Shown here piece after piece: positions 22,639 to 35,877 of a stretch of DNA of 64,000 bases. The first letter of the stretch is position 1; each line of letters opens with the position of its first letter. The DNA is taken from assembly GCA_018873245.2 (NCBI GenBank), contig JAEMBT020000004.1:1464573-1528572 (forward strand), written 5' to 3'. The notes under the pieces are model-generated. The model had not been told where the DNA came from. It ran no database searches and saw nothing but the letters and a program-made list of their open reading frames with translations. This DNA comes from Archegozetes longisetosus (Eukaryota > Arthropoda > Arachnida > Sarcoptiformes > Trhypochthoniidae). The translations under genes and the position numbers were made by a program.

Positions 22639-24573
22639 ATGCTCAAAAAGAATTACTATTTATTTGTTGAACAAATAATTATGATTACAGTGAAAATCAT
22701 ACGTATTATCAAGTCTTTTCGCCTAAAAGTCGCAGAAGGTTTAGATTTGAATAAACCTTTAATCAATGACTTAGCGATTAATGATATCGATAAAGCTCTT
22801 CATAAATACGGAATGATTTATAAATATGACATAGATAGTAATGGTTTCAATTATTTGGAAAGATTCAGATCTAGAAAACTGAGAAGTTTTTGCTTTTCTA
22901 TGTTTTTATTTATAAATTCGTTGAGATATTTGTTTTATATTATAATAACTGATAACAGAAGAGTTCCTGATTATTGCTTCGATTTTATTCAAGAAATGGG
23001 TGGACTTCTTACATATTTCTATTTCGCAGCATTTGATGTTTCGCTACTTCTATTTGGATTTCATTATTATCTCAACAATGCGAATGAGAATGAATTAAAA
23101 TGGATTGAAATTTTAAGAGTTCTTAAAGGCATTTCACCCATAGATAAGTTGCAAATCTCGGATAAAAGCGCTGTGAAAACATTCATTTCGAATATCTTAA
23201 AGTTGAATAATTTATTCCGAATAATGACTCTCACTATGAGGTTATCATTTCTGTTGATGATTATCGTTATCATACTATTTGTATATGTAAAGTTTACGAA
23301 TTCAGTCTTTAAAAATGATAACTTTATTTAAAGTTCACTGTTTGCCTACTACAATAAAAAACTAAAGATACATTCGATTAAAATCTATATATAAGGTTTA
23401 AGAAATGCAATAAAACCCAGAAAGAGTCAGAATTATGGCGACTTTGAAAGATTTTAATCCCCTGCTATTTTAATCCTTATAAGGTCAATATTAGAAACCT
23501 TTTCACCTGTTAATTCTAAAAATAAGTACAAAAACTTGTGAAAACTTATTGCTTTACCAAACTGCAATCGACAGAAAATTGCTACTTAAACCATCATTTG
23601 ATAAATAGAAAATAATCTTAATCTTTATTCCTTTACATATATGATTTTGAATATTTCGTGAAATTTGGGCTATTATCTTCAGTAACATTTTATATTTGGG
23701 TGTATATTGTAATTCCGATTACTTACCATAGCATCGAGTATTTCTGTATCGTTTGTTACTATTGTAAAATTCGTATGAAACATAACAATAAAAACACAGA
23801 ACAATTAATTGAAAATACGTTAACATCCTATAAATTAATTGAAAAATTGCTTGAAAAATATAATGATATGTTTAATACTATTATCGATTATAATAAAATA
23901 TGGAAAAAAATATTTTTTATAATTATTTATAGTTTCATTCCATTCAATTTGATCTTGTTGCACGAGTTGCTCTTTGAGGAATTGCCCAAACAGACAATGA
24001 TTGCCGTATCATTCACTTTCGTCTACGCTTTGCTTTTATTATACTCTTGTAATTTGATGACAGCTTCTGTCTTAAATGAGGTTTTAAAGTCAGAAAAACT
24101 TATCTACAAGTTACTAATCAAATTGGGTCCAATTGTCAACACTAAACAAAAATTAAAAGTAATCCTAATAATTATAAAAAGTTTTCATTTTTACCTTTAA
24201 ATAACAAATTAAGTAATTTTATTCTTTAGTTAATGACAACTATGGAAAGAGTTGGGGATAAGAGAATCAGAATTGGATTCTCGTGTGGTAATCATTTTGT
24301 TATGACCCCATTTATTGCTTTCAAAGTAAGAAATCGATTAAAAATCAGGGGTGACATTCTGGAACGATTGCAAAATTGCATATTACAATTTCTCGATAGA
24401 TTGTAAGATTGCTTCATATTGTAGGCTTTGCATATAATACTGTTTTTGCAAAATTTCCAAGAATGCAGTCCAAGTTGTCTTTAATATTTTTAAAAATTCT
24501 CTTATAGACTTTTGTGGTATTCTGTCGCTTTTTTCTCCTCATACATAAATTGGCCTATTCTTTGAAAACATGA
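22639..24573 (+). pseudogene. Chemoreceptor (GR-like) gene 2, main exon interrupted by an insertion
   Basis: Coding pieces are 22639-23286, 23643-24158, 24230-24325 and 24508-24573. The last two exons copy the intron positions and phases of genes 1 and 3 ('TMERVGDKRIRIGFSCGNHF', 'TFVVFCRFFLLIHKLAYSLK'). Between 23286 and 23643 lie 356 bases with a GTAAAG donor-like start but no AG where an acceptor is needed. The paralogues run straight through this point ('FVYDFWY' in gene 1). Removing the insert would restore a frame of about 441 aa. Apart from the insert I see no stop or frameshift, so the loss is recent. If some splicing bypasses the insert the gene could still work. Confidence 0.75.
23287..23642. 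mobile_element. ~356-bp insertion in the chemoreceptor gene 2 exon
   Basis: The segment begins GTAAAG and ends CTTTAC plus ATATAT, and tatat stands on both sides of the body, consistent with a short target duplication. It contains no coding capacity and the inverted tips are only about six bases long. It has no usable 3' splice site at the exon edge. The element family is unknown. Confidence 0.5.
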
Positions 24574-24844
24574 TGACTGATAAATTGCTTCATCTGGAAG
24601 ATATTAAAATTATACAAACTATCTTTGATATTGATTGTTCAGCCATATTTCGTTTTTTAAGATTGTTGAGTAAAGCTCAATTTTTTCATCTTGGATGACT
24701 TATCGACATTAATTTGATCATTGTGTAAATCTTTTCATTAATGAAAGTCTTATCACTAAATACATTCCTCAGAGAATACAACAAATACAGTTAATTATTA
24801 GTGGATGGTACAACAAATTCATTTGTAATATAGTATTGGATTAA

Positions 24845-25995
24845 TTGGGTTCTACTCTATACATCTAAAACCACAACATATAAACCTAAAACAACTAAAA
24901 CAATTAATCTAAAAACATAAAACCGAAATAGACATAAAGTCGAAAATATTATATCGAAGACACAAAATCTAAGCCATATAATCGAATAACAACACCGATT
25001 GTAATATTAGTCGAATCAGAAATAATTAAAATTTTCGACAGTTTAATATCTACAAGTGCTTATTGATATGTTTGAAATACAAATAATCAGATTTAATCGG
25101 ATCTTTATATATCCTTTAACTATTGTGAGAGTGGATTTTTATATAGCGAAATAACAACTCTGACTTTAACAATTAACAATCTTTATTAAAAATATAAATT
25201 GAATGATAATACATAAAGATTTAAATGTATCGCACAGAGTCTAAGCTCTCTCGCACTCTCTTACTAACTCACTTAATTTCTACTCTATTACTCTCTCTTT
25301 TTATACTCTTCTGACTAATTAATGAAAGGATGTTTAAGAATATTTTCGAGTTATAATTTTGAGAAAAGTTATTCCTAAAAAGGGATGTTCAAGCATTCCA
25401 GTATTAGATTCCCATAACAATTAATTTCCTATTGTAATTAAATTAGAATAAGAATTTGCTTTTACAATTAGAGCGAACTAAACAAAACCTTTTATAGTCA
25501 TAACGAAATAAGAGTTAAACTTTCATTCTCATAACAAATAGAAAGTTTACAAAACAAATTAAAATACTTTTTGTTTTAATATAACACTAATTATTTATTA
25601 AAATTTTTGTTAGATTTAACTGTTTCACATATTCCATACGTGTCTTTAATCACTTCTTAATATAAATAATAAAATGTTAATAAATTATTTTAGTGGGAGT
25701 TAGAAGTATTGAATACTTTGAAACTATTAATGACTAACAATGTATACAGAGCTAAAGGTGACTAATTATTTCATTTGTCAGAGTACTTTTACGTAAAAGT
25801 ACACTTTATAAACTATTATAAGATTCTTTAAAATGATTTTAGAGTATGAGAACTTGGTTTAATAAGTCGTTAATATATTGTTTTTCGATAGTATATGTTT
25901 CGGTTTTATGTACATTTCGATAAAAAATGTTTCGGATAAAAAATTTTAGATTAAAAGAAACTTTCGATTTTAAAAAATTAGATCTTATGATTTAG
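24845..25995. mobile_element. Inverted-minisatellite element, interrupted by a solo LTR
   Basis: The left arm (about 24855-25010) consists of short AAAAC/CTAAA-type units (for example 'acataaaaccgaaata'). The right arm (about 25885-25990) carries the inverse ('atgtttcggttttatgt'). The tips are roughly alike (TCTACT...TCTAAA). The architecture resembles the two 9-bp-TSD elements at 32227 and 37559, but a clear target duplication is not visible. The solo LTR at 25124-25586 inserted into it. Confidence 0.45.
25124..25586 (-). mobile_element. Solo LTR, family 1 copy 2 (inverted)
   Basis: This is the reverse complement of 18852-19308 over its whole length with about 10 percent differences. It is flanked by CTAT and CTAA, one mismatch from a 4-bp target duplication. 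With copy 1 it forms an inverted pair 5.8 kb apart that encloses chemoreceptor genes 1 and 2. Confidence 0.8.
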
Positions 25996-26059
25996 ACATT
26001 TTGTAGTAGACTCTTAATTAAGAGAATTGAGAAAATATAAACGGAATATGAAATCATAT

Positions 26060-26471
26060 TGTGACGAACTTTGACTCTTACTAGTGACTCTTACTCTGAC
26101 TCTTACTCTGACTCTTACTTTAACACTATCGTTGATTCTATCGTTGACGACATAGTTTCAAAATAACTGGCCTCTAGTAAGGCATTGTTTATGAGTCATT
26201 ATATATATATATATAAGGCTGTTGTAAATTCATTCTTGGCATCATTATCAATAAAGACTTTGTAGGGAAAACTTGTCTTTTCTTTTTTAATAGCTATACA
26301 TATCTGATAGAAGATTGCTGGCTAAGCAATTTCTATCAGATATCCCTTTTGCCCCAAACTTCCACCAAAAGTAGATAATAAGTTGTGCCCTCATCCCACC
26401 GGCTAAATCAATTATTGGTTTACCGGTGATTAACGAATTAATTCGCGTCTTAGGCACTAAAATTCGTTACA
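26060..26471 (+). mobile_element. Solo LTR, family 2
   Basis: A 412-bp unit opens TGTGACGAA and closes TTCGTTACA (inverted tips), flanked by ATAT on both sides (26056-26059, 26472-26475). A TATA run near 26200-26215, an AATAAAG signal near 26252 and a tandem GACTCTTACTCT motif (about 26085-26125) fit an LTR. No internal region adjoins it. Confidence 0.75.
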
Positions 26472-26892
26472 ATATAATATAAAAATTAAACAAATACCTT
26501 GTTATCAATAAGTTTTGTTAAGCAATAGAACAAAACTTCTATCACTTTCTTTTTACTTGTGAGCTAAGTGATTATAACACTGAGGCTACACATGAAAATT
26601 CTTTAATAAAATAAAAAGTTTCGAAATTAAGAAGTAAATATCATTTGATGATTTATTAGAATTGAGTGTTTTACATTAAAATTTTTTCTTAAGAATAAAT
26701 TTCTCGATGTAAATAAATCAATTATTCTCCTATTTATTTACTAAATAATGGTTTAATATTCTCCCGATACCTATACTCACTAAGATGAGCAGAATCTTAA
26801 TCATTGAAAAAAGATTTATAAAAACAAAATCTTTTATTTTTAAATAAGTTAAATTTGAATATTTTTTCGTAATAGTTACGTAAATTTCTAAT
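26472..26892. other. Intergenic, no gene recognised
   Basis: AT-rich stretch downstream of the solo LTR and 3' of the minus-strand secreted-protein gene. No supported feature. Confidence 0.4.
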
Positions 26893-27219
26893 TTAAAGCA
26901 ACCGTTCAGCGAGTAGTCGATTTCTTATATATTTCTTATACTTAATTTCAATACTATTAAGATCTTCAGTGCAAATAGAGCCACGTTTCCATTCTGCTCT
27001 ACAAATGGATGACACGACTGATAAATAACACAATGGTATTTCTGAACATGTAATATTCGTGCCATCGGCTTCATAAGTTGTGTAACAATATCCATAATGA
27101 CTAGCATTCAATTCACACGATTTGTAACACAAACCATTATAGCACCTAATTTCTCTGGTCTGGGCGTCTATTTTACTGAATATTACTGCAATATAGATTA
27201 ATTTCAAATAAAGGAACAT
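26893..27219 (-). CDS. Small cysteine-rich secreted protein (unknown)
   Basis: A single open frame of 108 aa. Residues 1-20 form a clear signal peptide (hydrophobic 'LKLIYIAVIF'). The mature part has eight cysteines in about 65 residues, enough for four disulfides, one N-glycosylation site (NITC), and a basic C-terminal tail. The pattern is not one I can assign. It could be a secreted effector, an antimicrobial or venom/saliva-type peptide, or a fast-evolving structural protein; none of these is shown. The cysteine pattern and signal peptide make a real gene likely. A further exon cannot be excluded. Confidence 0.6.
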   Translation of the reverse strand: MFLYLKLIYIAVIFSKIDAQTREIRCYNGLCYKSCELNASHYGYCYTTYEADGTNITCSEIPLCYLSVVSSICRAEWKRGSICTEDLNSIEIKYKKYIRNRLLAERLL

Positions 27220-28087
27220 TTCGTGGGTTTTATTATTCCCTAAAATATTGTAATTTAATTAAAGCGTGAAATAGTTTTTATATATTTTCATAAACCTGCA
27301 TAACTTTCTATAAAAAATGATTAAAAAAATAATTAATTAAAGCAGTCAGCTAACATATGTTAAATAATACGAACTTATGAAAAACCAACAGTCAAAAGTA
27401 TGTTTCTAATTTTTTATTTTGATCCGAATTAAAGGTGCCAAGGTATCCTAAATTAGATGGGAGAACCTTGGATTAGGAGTTTCTCTATTCTTCTAACCTG
27501 AAGTCAAATGGGAAGCGATTTCCTCCAGATTCTAGTGGTCTTTGAGCGAATTCTAAAACTTTATTTTTCTACCTTATCATAAGTTTTTTTCTCGAAAAAT
27601 GTGAAGAGAATTTGCTAAAATAGAATCCGTTCTCCATTTCTTGATAAAAATGAAACACTATTAAACTTTCCATTCAATTAGAGTCTTAGTTGAATTTCCT
27701 AGATTTATAAAATAAACAATTAAATTTCAATACAAACAAGTCTCTTAGAACTTTGAGGAAACTCCTATTTTTAAACAAAATAATATTTATTCTCAACTTC
27801 AGCAATTTTTCTTGAAGTTCATGCTTCAGTGTACCTGGGAGCTGTAATCTCAATATAATATCAAGCAGAAGCATAAAACAATATTTTTTATATTGAATTA
27901 GCTGGACATGAGTTTCGTGATTCAGACAAGTGATTATTGGTCATCTTTTTGAATCTGAAATGCATTAAAGTATAAGAACAAATAGCAGCGGAGTAGCAGG
28001 CACAAACATGTATAGTTAGAACCGAATTTAATCTGAATTAGATAAAATATTAGAATCAAACAAAAAATGGTCGAACTAACTGTTGAC
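27220..28087. other. Intergenic, no gene recognised
   Basis: It includes the 5' flank of the small secreted-protein gene. No other feature is supported. Confidence 0.4.
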
Positions 28088-28631
28088 ATACACTCGGTTT
28101 CAATACTAATTGTGGGGACAAAAACCTTTATAACCTTCGACTGGGTAAACCGATTTGAATTCTGTTTTTTCAAATTGACCATGAGATGTTCCGATTGATG
28201 AATAAAGAGATCTCTACTTTATTACGCTAATTATCTGAGAAATTAGAGAAAATGCAAAAATTCGATCTTTTCGAGAATTTTGACATTGAAGCTTGAAAAA
28301 TTTAACCAATTTGATACGTGGTCATTGTAATTGATGAAAAATAACGTCCCATTGTTTTAATTTGGAATTACTTTCAATTCAAATGCTTTTTGATTCAATT
28401 CATGTTTTTTTAATAAATCGAATAAATCATTTTATTAATTGATTATTAAATTTGTCAAAATTTGGTTTTTTATCAATAAAGTAATGAATTCCTTTTCATT
28501 TCAAATTTTAATTTGTTAACTTTGAATCGGAACATTTCTTGGTCAATTTGCAAAAACCAGAATTCAAATCGGTTCACCCAATCGAAAGTTATAAAGGTTG
28601 TCCCCACAATTAGTACTGAAACCGAGTGTAT
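28088..28631. repeat. Inverted repeat, ~108-bp arms, 327-bp spacer
   Basis: The left arm 28088-28196 (from 'atacactcggtttca') and right arm 28524-28631 (to 'gaaaccgagtgtat'-like) are reverse complements at roughly 90 percent. The open frames in this area on both strands are produced by the palindrome. Probably a MITE; no target duplication found. Confidence 0.7.
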
Positions 28632-29058
28632 ATTGAACATGACCTTGAGAACTTTGTTTAATCTACTGATGCAAAGAAAAATTTTCAACATCAGTTCTGT
28701 TCTGTCATTAATTTTGAGCACATTAATTGGAGAACATCTTTTAGTGCTTTATATTTTTCAACTATTTCATGTCAGAATCATTGCCAGTATTCAAGCGATA
28801 GTTAAATCATGTGGTCAATAGAGAGGTTTGAGATATAGAAAAAGATAAATCTATCGACTTTTCGAATAAAATCGAAACAGTAACCAGTAACTCTTCCGTT
28901 GTCCAAAAGATATGTGAACGCAGTGAAACTGAAAATGTTAATAATCAATGATAAACAAAATGATAAGAACATATGTTAGTCTCTGTTTTCTCATCAAATC
29001 TTCATAATCTCAGTAATTACGTCATATTTATATATCATTCCATATCTATAGACTTACC

Positions 29059-29943
29059 ACCTGTCAGGATTTTCCTGTATTGTACAAGTCCCCAATCGCT
29101 CTAGAAGAAAAAATATCGATATTCAAAGTACCATAATATATGTACTAAGTATGGTTGTAATACTTATGTAATGAGCCAATTTCCTAATCGCTTAAAACTA
29201 TAAAATATCAATCTTAAACTTTCAAAATATTTATTAAAATCAGAATAACAATACAAACTTTCTATAGACTTTACAGTAAGGTTTAAACATTAGAAAGATA
29301 ATGGAAATCCATAAAAAAAGTGCTGAAAACACAATGTTTGCTCACACTACCTATATTTGATAAACCCATAGCCACTACATTGGGAACAATCTAAATTGCA
29401 TGAGGTCACGCTAAATGAAAAACAAACCTCGTTTACATTTTTGAAAGTTTCAGTATGATGATCCAAATATCCAGATTTGTACCAACCATATATATAATTA
29501 TTTCATTACGAATTTTGTGATAAACTGATTAACTTGTTAAATTTTCAATTTTGCAAATTGAATTTTAAAAATGAATAAACTTCCTGATAATGCTTTAAAA
29601 TAGCTTCGACTTCATACCATTTTCAAGTAGTTCGTGCTCTTGGTTTAAAAGTTACGTTCAAATGAAATTTTCGGAAATTCAAGTTAGATGCGCTATAATT
29701 ATGAGCTTATAAATTTTTTGAACAAAATACAAGTATTCACTTATTTTTAAAGTAGTTTTGATTCAAATCGTCAAAACTTGAATTCAATTATCGGTTTTTC
29801 AAACAACTGTACATTGAATAAGAGTGCTTTGAATATCAACATTTTCTTATTTAGAGCGATTGGGGAAAAGTTACTCAGGTTTTCATAATATGTGACCCAA
29901 AATCAACAAGCTGTCAAATTTTGATCGAAATCGGTGACAGGTA
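29059..29943. mobile_element. Inverted-repeat element tipped CACCTGTCA/TGACAGGTA
   Basis: The segment 29059-29140 ('ccccaatcgctct', 'tcgatattcaaagtac') is mirrored at about 29825-29943 ('agagcgattgggg', 'ctttgaatatca'). The arms are interrupted by small indels. The interior has no coding potential. Confidence 0.55.
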
Positions 29944-30126
29944 GTTGGGACCCTGCCTTGTAAGAGAGAATAGGTTAGGTCGCGCAGCAACCTAACCTAT
30001 TATACTTTATTTTAAATCGGGTTTGGTCTGGGTTACAACTTGGTAAAGCCATACTCATCTATTTCCAAGTGGGTTAGGTCTGGGGACCAGAAGTTGTCAA
30101 TTTCAGGTTGGAAGCGGTCAAGTGCG

Positions 30127-30226
30127 GTATCAAAATGTTCAGCTCGACGAACTGAATCCAATAATGTATCACACTTGGCGGTGGAGGGTTGGGAACCTCC
30201 TTATACCCATTAGCCCGGATTCATCC
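30127..30226 (+). repeat. Partial copy of the CCGGGCTAATGGG-tipped repeat
   Basis: It matches the right arm of the element at 35878-36537 ('tcaaaatgttcag', 'cgaactgaatcca', 'acccattagcc'). The left half of that element is missing here. A TTAGG-like pair of motifs lies just upstream (29970-30000). Confidence 0.7.
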
Positions 30227-31009
30227 GAAAATAGTGATTCATGTGAATTCAGTTTAAATTGCGTTACGTTAGGTTTATTCAATAATAAATTTTTATCTTG
30301 ACTATAATACACAATTTAACAATTTCTATTTTTAATCTTTAATTTAAACTAGATTTATTTTTTGTTGTGGAACATTTTTTCATTATTTTTCTTGTTGTCA
30401 TCTGTTTTAAATATGAGCTATAATTTGAAAGCTAATAGTGTAAATGTTTTAAAATAGGATTTTACAGATCTTCGATTAGTTTTGTTTGAATTATAAAGGT
30501 GTGAAATAGAATATCTGCTTTAGTGAGTTTTAATATGAATGATCAAGAGTAATAACCAGTTATAGCTTAATGAATGATATAGAGAAAAACTCATTCAAAG
30601 TTGCGCAAGAGTTTTATTCAAATATAAAGTTTAAATTTGTTTGAAAACTCAATTAGTTTAGAATGATTTTTATTTTTATTTTTAAATTATTATTAACACC
30701 ATTTAACATTTTAAAAAATTTATTAATGAACAATTCGATTAAAATAAACAAAAAGTAAAGTTATGTGACTTCTGATACAATTCTATTCAGTATACAACAT
30801 TATACAGTGAACTTAAAAATTGGCTTGTATGAACTTTTTAATAAGACAAGATAAAAATTGATAAGTTATGAATACATTAAGTAAACTTTCAAATGCAATC
30901 GAAACAAAGTTTCCACTATATAAACACATTTTAAGGCGTTTTTCAAGTTATTTTTCTTATATATCTTAATTTGATATACAACTTATAATGGAATTCGTTG
31001 GGAATAGAC
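30227..31009. other. Intergenic, no gene recognised
   Basis: AT-rich sequence without a supported feature. Confidence 0.4.
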
Positions 31010-31440
31010 AGTGAAGAAACAGCCAACCAATTGTTGAAAAAGAACGAAATTTCATATTACTTGATGGGCAAAATCATAGCGATTTAAGAAATTGCTGATA
31101 TGATAGAACACGACAAAAGAACTGTAAGTAAATAGCTTTATAGATTTCATGAAACTGAATTAATACAAGTGCGTAAAAGTGCTGGCAGTCAGAGCAAAAC
31201 GAATCAACAGTATATAAGTATTATTAGGGCTGCTAGCGCGAATCCTTTTATGACTCTTCCGAAAATTCGAAAAGTGGCTAATGTTGACTTATGCTACAAG
31301 CAATTTCAAAATGTCTTAACGAAAATGGATTGCTTTGTAGAGTCGCGCGAATTAAGGAATTACTCAGTGAGGGACATAGCGCAGCGAGAGTGCATGTTAC
31401 AGATTCTTTACTATGGAGATTGCAGTCGATTATTGAAGTA
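31010..31440 (+). pseudogene. Tc1-like transposase N-terminal fragment
   Basis: Several frames together show the Tc1 paired-type DNA-binding region. There is an 'ILLDG...' helix, a linker with a 'KSAGSQSKTN' segment in the place of the usual GRPR-like stretch, then 'LPKIRKVANVDLC' and 'NENGLLCRVARIKELLSEGH', which resembles 'L...GL.+RVARIKPLL...H'. Stops and at least two frame changes occur and the DDE catalytic part is absent. Confidence 0.55.
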
Positions 31441-32226
31441 AATGGGGGCATACTAAATACTAGTAAAAGACTAAAATATAAAAGTTTCCAATGGCTATAA
31501 CTTGAACTGTTAATAGCTAAAATGTTTGTTGATTATTTTGATAATAAGTAAGCAGAAAAGTAGTCCAGTCTTTTTTTTTATTCAAAAATTTAAACAAGTC
31601 TATTTCTAAGTTTTCTGCACGTAAAGCACATAGTACTATTAAACTATGTATATTTTAGATTTCAAATTCCAATCCTATTAATTAGCGTTAAAATTGATGT
31701 TTTGTTATAACAATAAATTTTTATTTTCTCATTGAAACATGTACTGTCTTTTTTTAATATAGATAAAACACAAGTCAAGGAATACAATTAAAATAAAATT
31801 CAAAAACAGAAGTTAACTGGATATAACCGGTTATTACTCTGCAAATCACATATCGTCACGTCAGTGCTATGATGCGCTAATTCAGAAAAGTCCGTTATGG
31901 ACAAATTTCAGTTTAAAGCTTAGGATCGTAATTTGAAAACACTATAGCAGCTGTATTTTTTATGATGCATTTTGAAATCTATTTGAAAGTTTTGAGATTC
32001 AATTCGAACAATTTATAGATGTTCCAAATATTACTCCAAAAATAGCATTAACCCATTTTGTGAACAATTTTCGAATTAACGCATTATAGTACTGAGGTGA
32101 TGCTAAATCGAAGTAAATAATCGGCTCATGAACTCATTTTCACTCAGAATTAGACTTATTTTTCCTTAAAATTAATTATTATGTTCAAGAAGTTTCTTTT
32201 AATTTTTCTATTTATATTCCAAACAC
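31441..32226. other. Intergenic, no gene recognised
   Basis: AT-rich flank of the Tc1 relic up to the target duplication of the next MITE. No supported feature. Confidence 0.4.
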
Positions 32227-32879
32227 GTAGCACGCCAATTGAGCTTTACGATAATTGAGCCTCCGACATTTAAGCTTTAAGACAATTAAACTTCTGACAA
32301 TTAAGCTTAAATTTTTTTTATTATAGTCAATGTTACGAGACTTCAGTATAGACCGCATCTTTTAACCTCGAGATTACAACCGACTTCAAAATAATATTTT
32401 ACAATGCTTTTTATATATATATAAATATATATATATTAAAAACTAATCAATATTTAGACTGTACTAACAGTCACTTATAGAGTAACTGATTGAATCATTG
32501 ACGATCACAACTTATATAGACTTCATATGAAGTTATTAATAATCGGAAATATACCAAAATATGCACGAGCATGTGAACTCTAACAAATTGCTAGAATATT
32601 TAGTATATTGGTTTGCGTTATTTGTCCACTAATTGTTTGAAAACTACACTGAAGGAGTGTCGTGTCAATCGACAGTGCACAACACATCGCTGTACTGTCG
32701 TGATCTGCATAAGAGTGTATTTCGACTTTATAAAATGAGGCTCAACTGTCATAGGCTCAAATGACGCAAAGCTTAATTATTCTCAGGCTCAAATGTCGTA
32801 AAGCTCAATTGTCTTCAGCTTAATTGTCCCAGCTTAACTGTCGAAGCTCAATTGTCTTCGGCTCAATTGACATGGAACC
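32227..32879. mobile_element. Mutator-type MITE with inverted minisatellite ends
   Basis: The 653-bp element is flanked by the 9-bp direct repeat TCCAAACAC (32218-32226 and 32880-32888). Its ends are built of ~13-16-base units such as 'CAATTGAGCTTTACGA' on the left and the inverse ('GCTCAATTGTCTTCG') on the right. The left array has about five units and the right about nine. The interior is AT-rich non-coding DNA. A 9-bp duplication is typical of Mutator-like transposons. It is a sister of the element at 37559-38214, which has almost the same length. Confidence 0.85.
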
Positions 32880-33093
32880 TCCAAACACAATTATAAAAAA
32901 TTATCTGAACATCGATTGCATTTAATTATTTGTTTGTTGATGTTCTCAAACATGAATAAGTCACCTTTTCTTTTGTAAAACAAAGTCAATTTTATTGTAT
33001 CTGAAAAATAAAACTTTATCTACATTGTGATTGACTGAAATATAAAAATAGTGCGTTCTAGTCATATAATCGTCTACATAGCAACTAGACATT

Positions 33094-33356
33094 ATACTTC
33101 GGTTTATGGCGATATAGGTTTTGAGTATTGGGGACTCGTGTCGCCAAGGCTGTAATTTTCAGCTATGGTTAGTGTACTGAGCGCCGCCCTTTTACCTAAT
33201 CTAACTTAATTGCAACGACCATAACGGTAGTGTTATTTGTTAATTTAGTAAATAGCAATAGTTAGTGTATCGTGTTAGGCATAGATGAATGTTGTCATTA
33301 CAACGATATAACTTCCTAACATCAAAATCTATATGAACCATAATTCGAAGTATAAA
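33094..33356. mobile_element. Short MITE with ~33-bp inverted ends
   Basis: Left 'tatacttcggtttatgg' (33094 on) and right 'ccataattcgaagtata' (to 33356) are inverted, and the match continues through ATATAG. TA flanks are possible. The interior contains a GC-richer patch without coding content. Confidence 0.6.
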
Positions 33357-33514
33357 TCAACAAAATGGGATTATTTATTCTCATTTGTTAATTAGTGAAA
33401 TATTTTTATTATTAACTATAATTGAATCAATTATAAATTGAGATTAATGCTACTTCATATATCAATGTACGTGTATTTAATGCGAATACATAAGAACTTT
33501 TATTCCCGTTAATT

Positions 33515-33597
33515 ACGAAGGGTGTTTGTAAAGTTCTAGGAATATTTTTTGTATATTGTTATGAGCAGATTCCTAGAACTTTACAAACACCCCTCGT
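33515..33597. repeat. Compact hairpin, 29-bp arms with one mismatch
   Basis: 33515-33543 pairs with 33569-33597 (28 of 29 positions) around a 25-base loop. The size and pairing would suit either a tiny MITE or a microRNA-type precursor. It lies about 235 bp upstream of the trypsin start codon. No target duplication is evident. Confidence 0.75.
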
Positions 33598-33831
33598 ACA
33601 ATCATCGAATAATAGATAGGAAAAAAATTTATTATATATATATAAATTAATAAAAAAGTAAGATTAAATATTTTACTTATTTATATAGAGAGAAAGTATG
33701 AAAAAGTCGAAACTGAATAGCTTTCAATAAACTTTTATTATTCAGGTATTAAATTACAGTTTTGATAAAAATATACAATTCATCAGCACGACCAATGCAA
33801 GCATCAAATATTTACTGTATAAGAATTCGTA

Positions 33832-34827
<996 letters not shown>

Positions 34828-35877
34828 AATTGATGTTCGGTTTCTGATATATTACGAAAAATATGTTTGACTAGGAAAAATTGACTTTACCAATGTTTAT
34901 AATAATATAAATTAACTTTGACTTATTTTTAAAGAGAGAGCAGTAATGTTTGAAATAATCCTCATGTCAACTAAATTTTGATGATTTAAATGAATTTAAA
35001 ATTTATTTACAAGTGAAAAGAAACGTTAAATTGTAATAGAAGTCTATAATATCAGGAGTATAAATTAGATTAAATTAATTCTTCTGATACTATGATTAGT
35101 TCCTAATCGTAGCAACAATGTATCGATCAAAACAAGACTTTAGGACTTCTTTTGATAGTAGAGTATTACAAAAATAATAGTTATGATAAGGGTGGCATAA
35201 CTTACAACAGAGATAGTTTCATTAAGGTCCTTCCCTTCCCAATCTTGATAAAAGTGACATATATGATGCTTATTTGGGATCCCGAATCGAATGGCTAAGG
35301 TCCAAAGTTGCGATAACAAGTAGTTTCCGAGATATCGTGTAATAAAAGGTAGAAGAGAAAGACTTAAAGTAACCTGACCAAACCTAACCAAATCAATTCG
35401 AATCTAGCCTAAGCACTAATCAAAGCCTACCGAAAGATGATAATGCCACTAAAATCCATTTGTATCTGATACGCTTTCGGTTTTATCTCTTAATTGGCTA
35501 GTTATCAGAAAATGTTATCTTCGATTAGGTAAGATTAGCCTAGGTTTTTATATTATATCTCCGAAACAATTAGTGATCACAACTTGGGACTTTCACCATT
35601 CGATTCAGAATCAAGAAATACGCTATACTTATATATCTTCTTTCAAAATATAGTATTTTCATTCAAATCGGAGGCGGGAGCTATTCGGAACTTTACCCCT
35701 TATAACATCTACCAACGTCTGAGTTGGTAGTGTCTATTTGTACAGATACTTTTCTTTATTAAAGAATATAAGGTATCAATTTATAAATTAATTACTGAAT
35801 TATTATTTAAACTAAATTTTGATGTTTTTAAAACTGAAATCTTTATTCTCATCTTGCGATTTGATTAAATAAAAGTG
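34828..35877. other. Intergenic, no gene recognised
   Basis: 3' flank of the trypsin gene. Open frames near 35140-35391 lie in low-complexity repetitive DNA and have no motif. No supported feature. Confidence 0.4.

Noticed and set aside
28473-28821. Open frames on both strands around 28.5 kb
   Set aside because: They follow the arms of the inverted repeat at 28088-28631.
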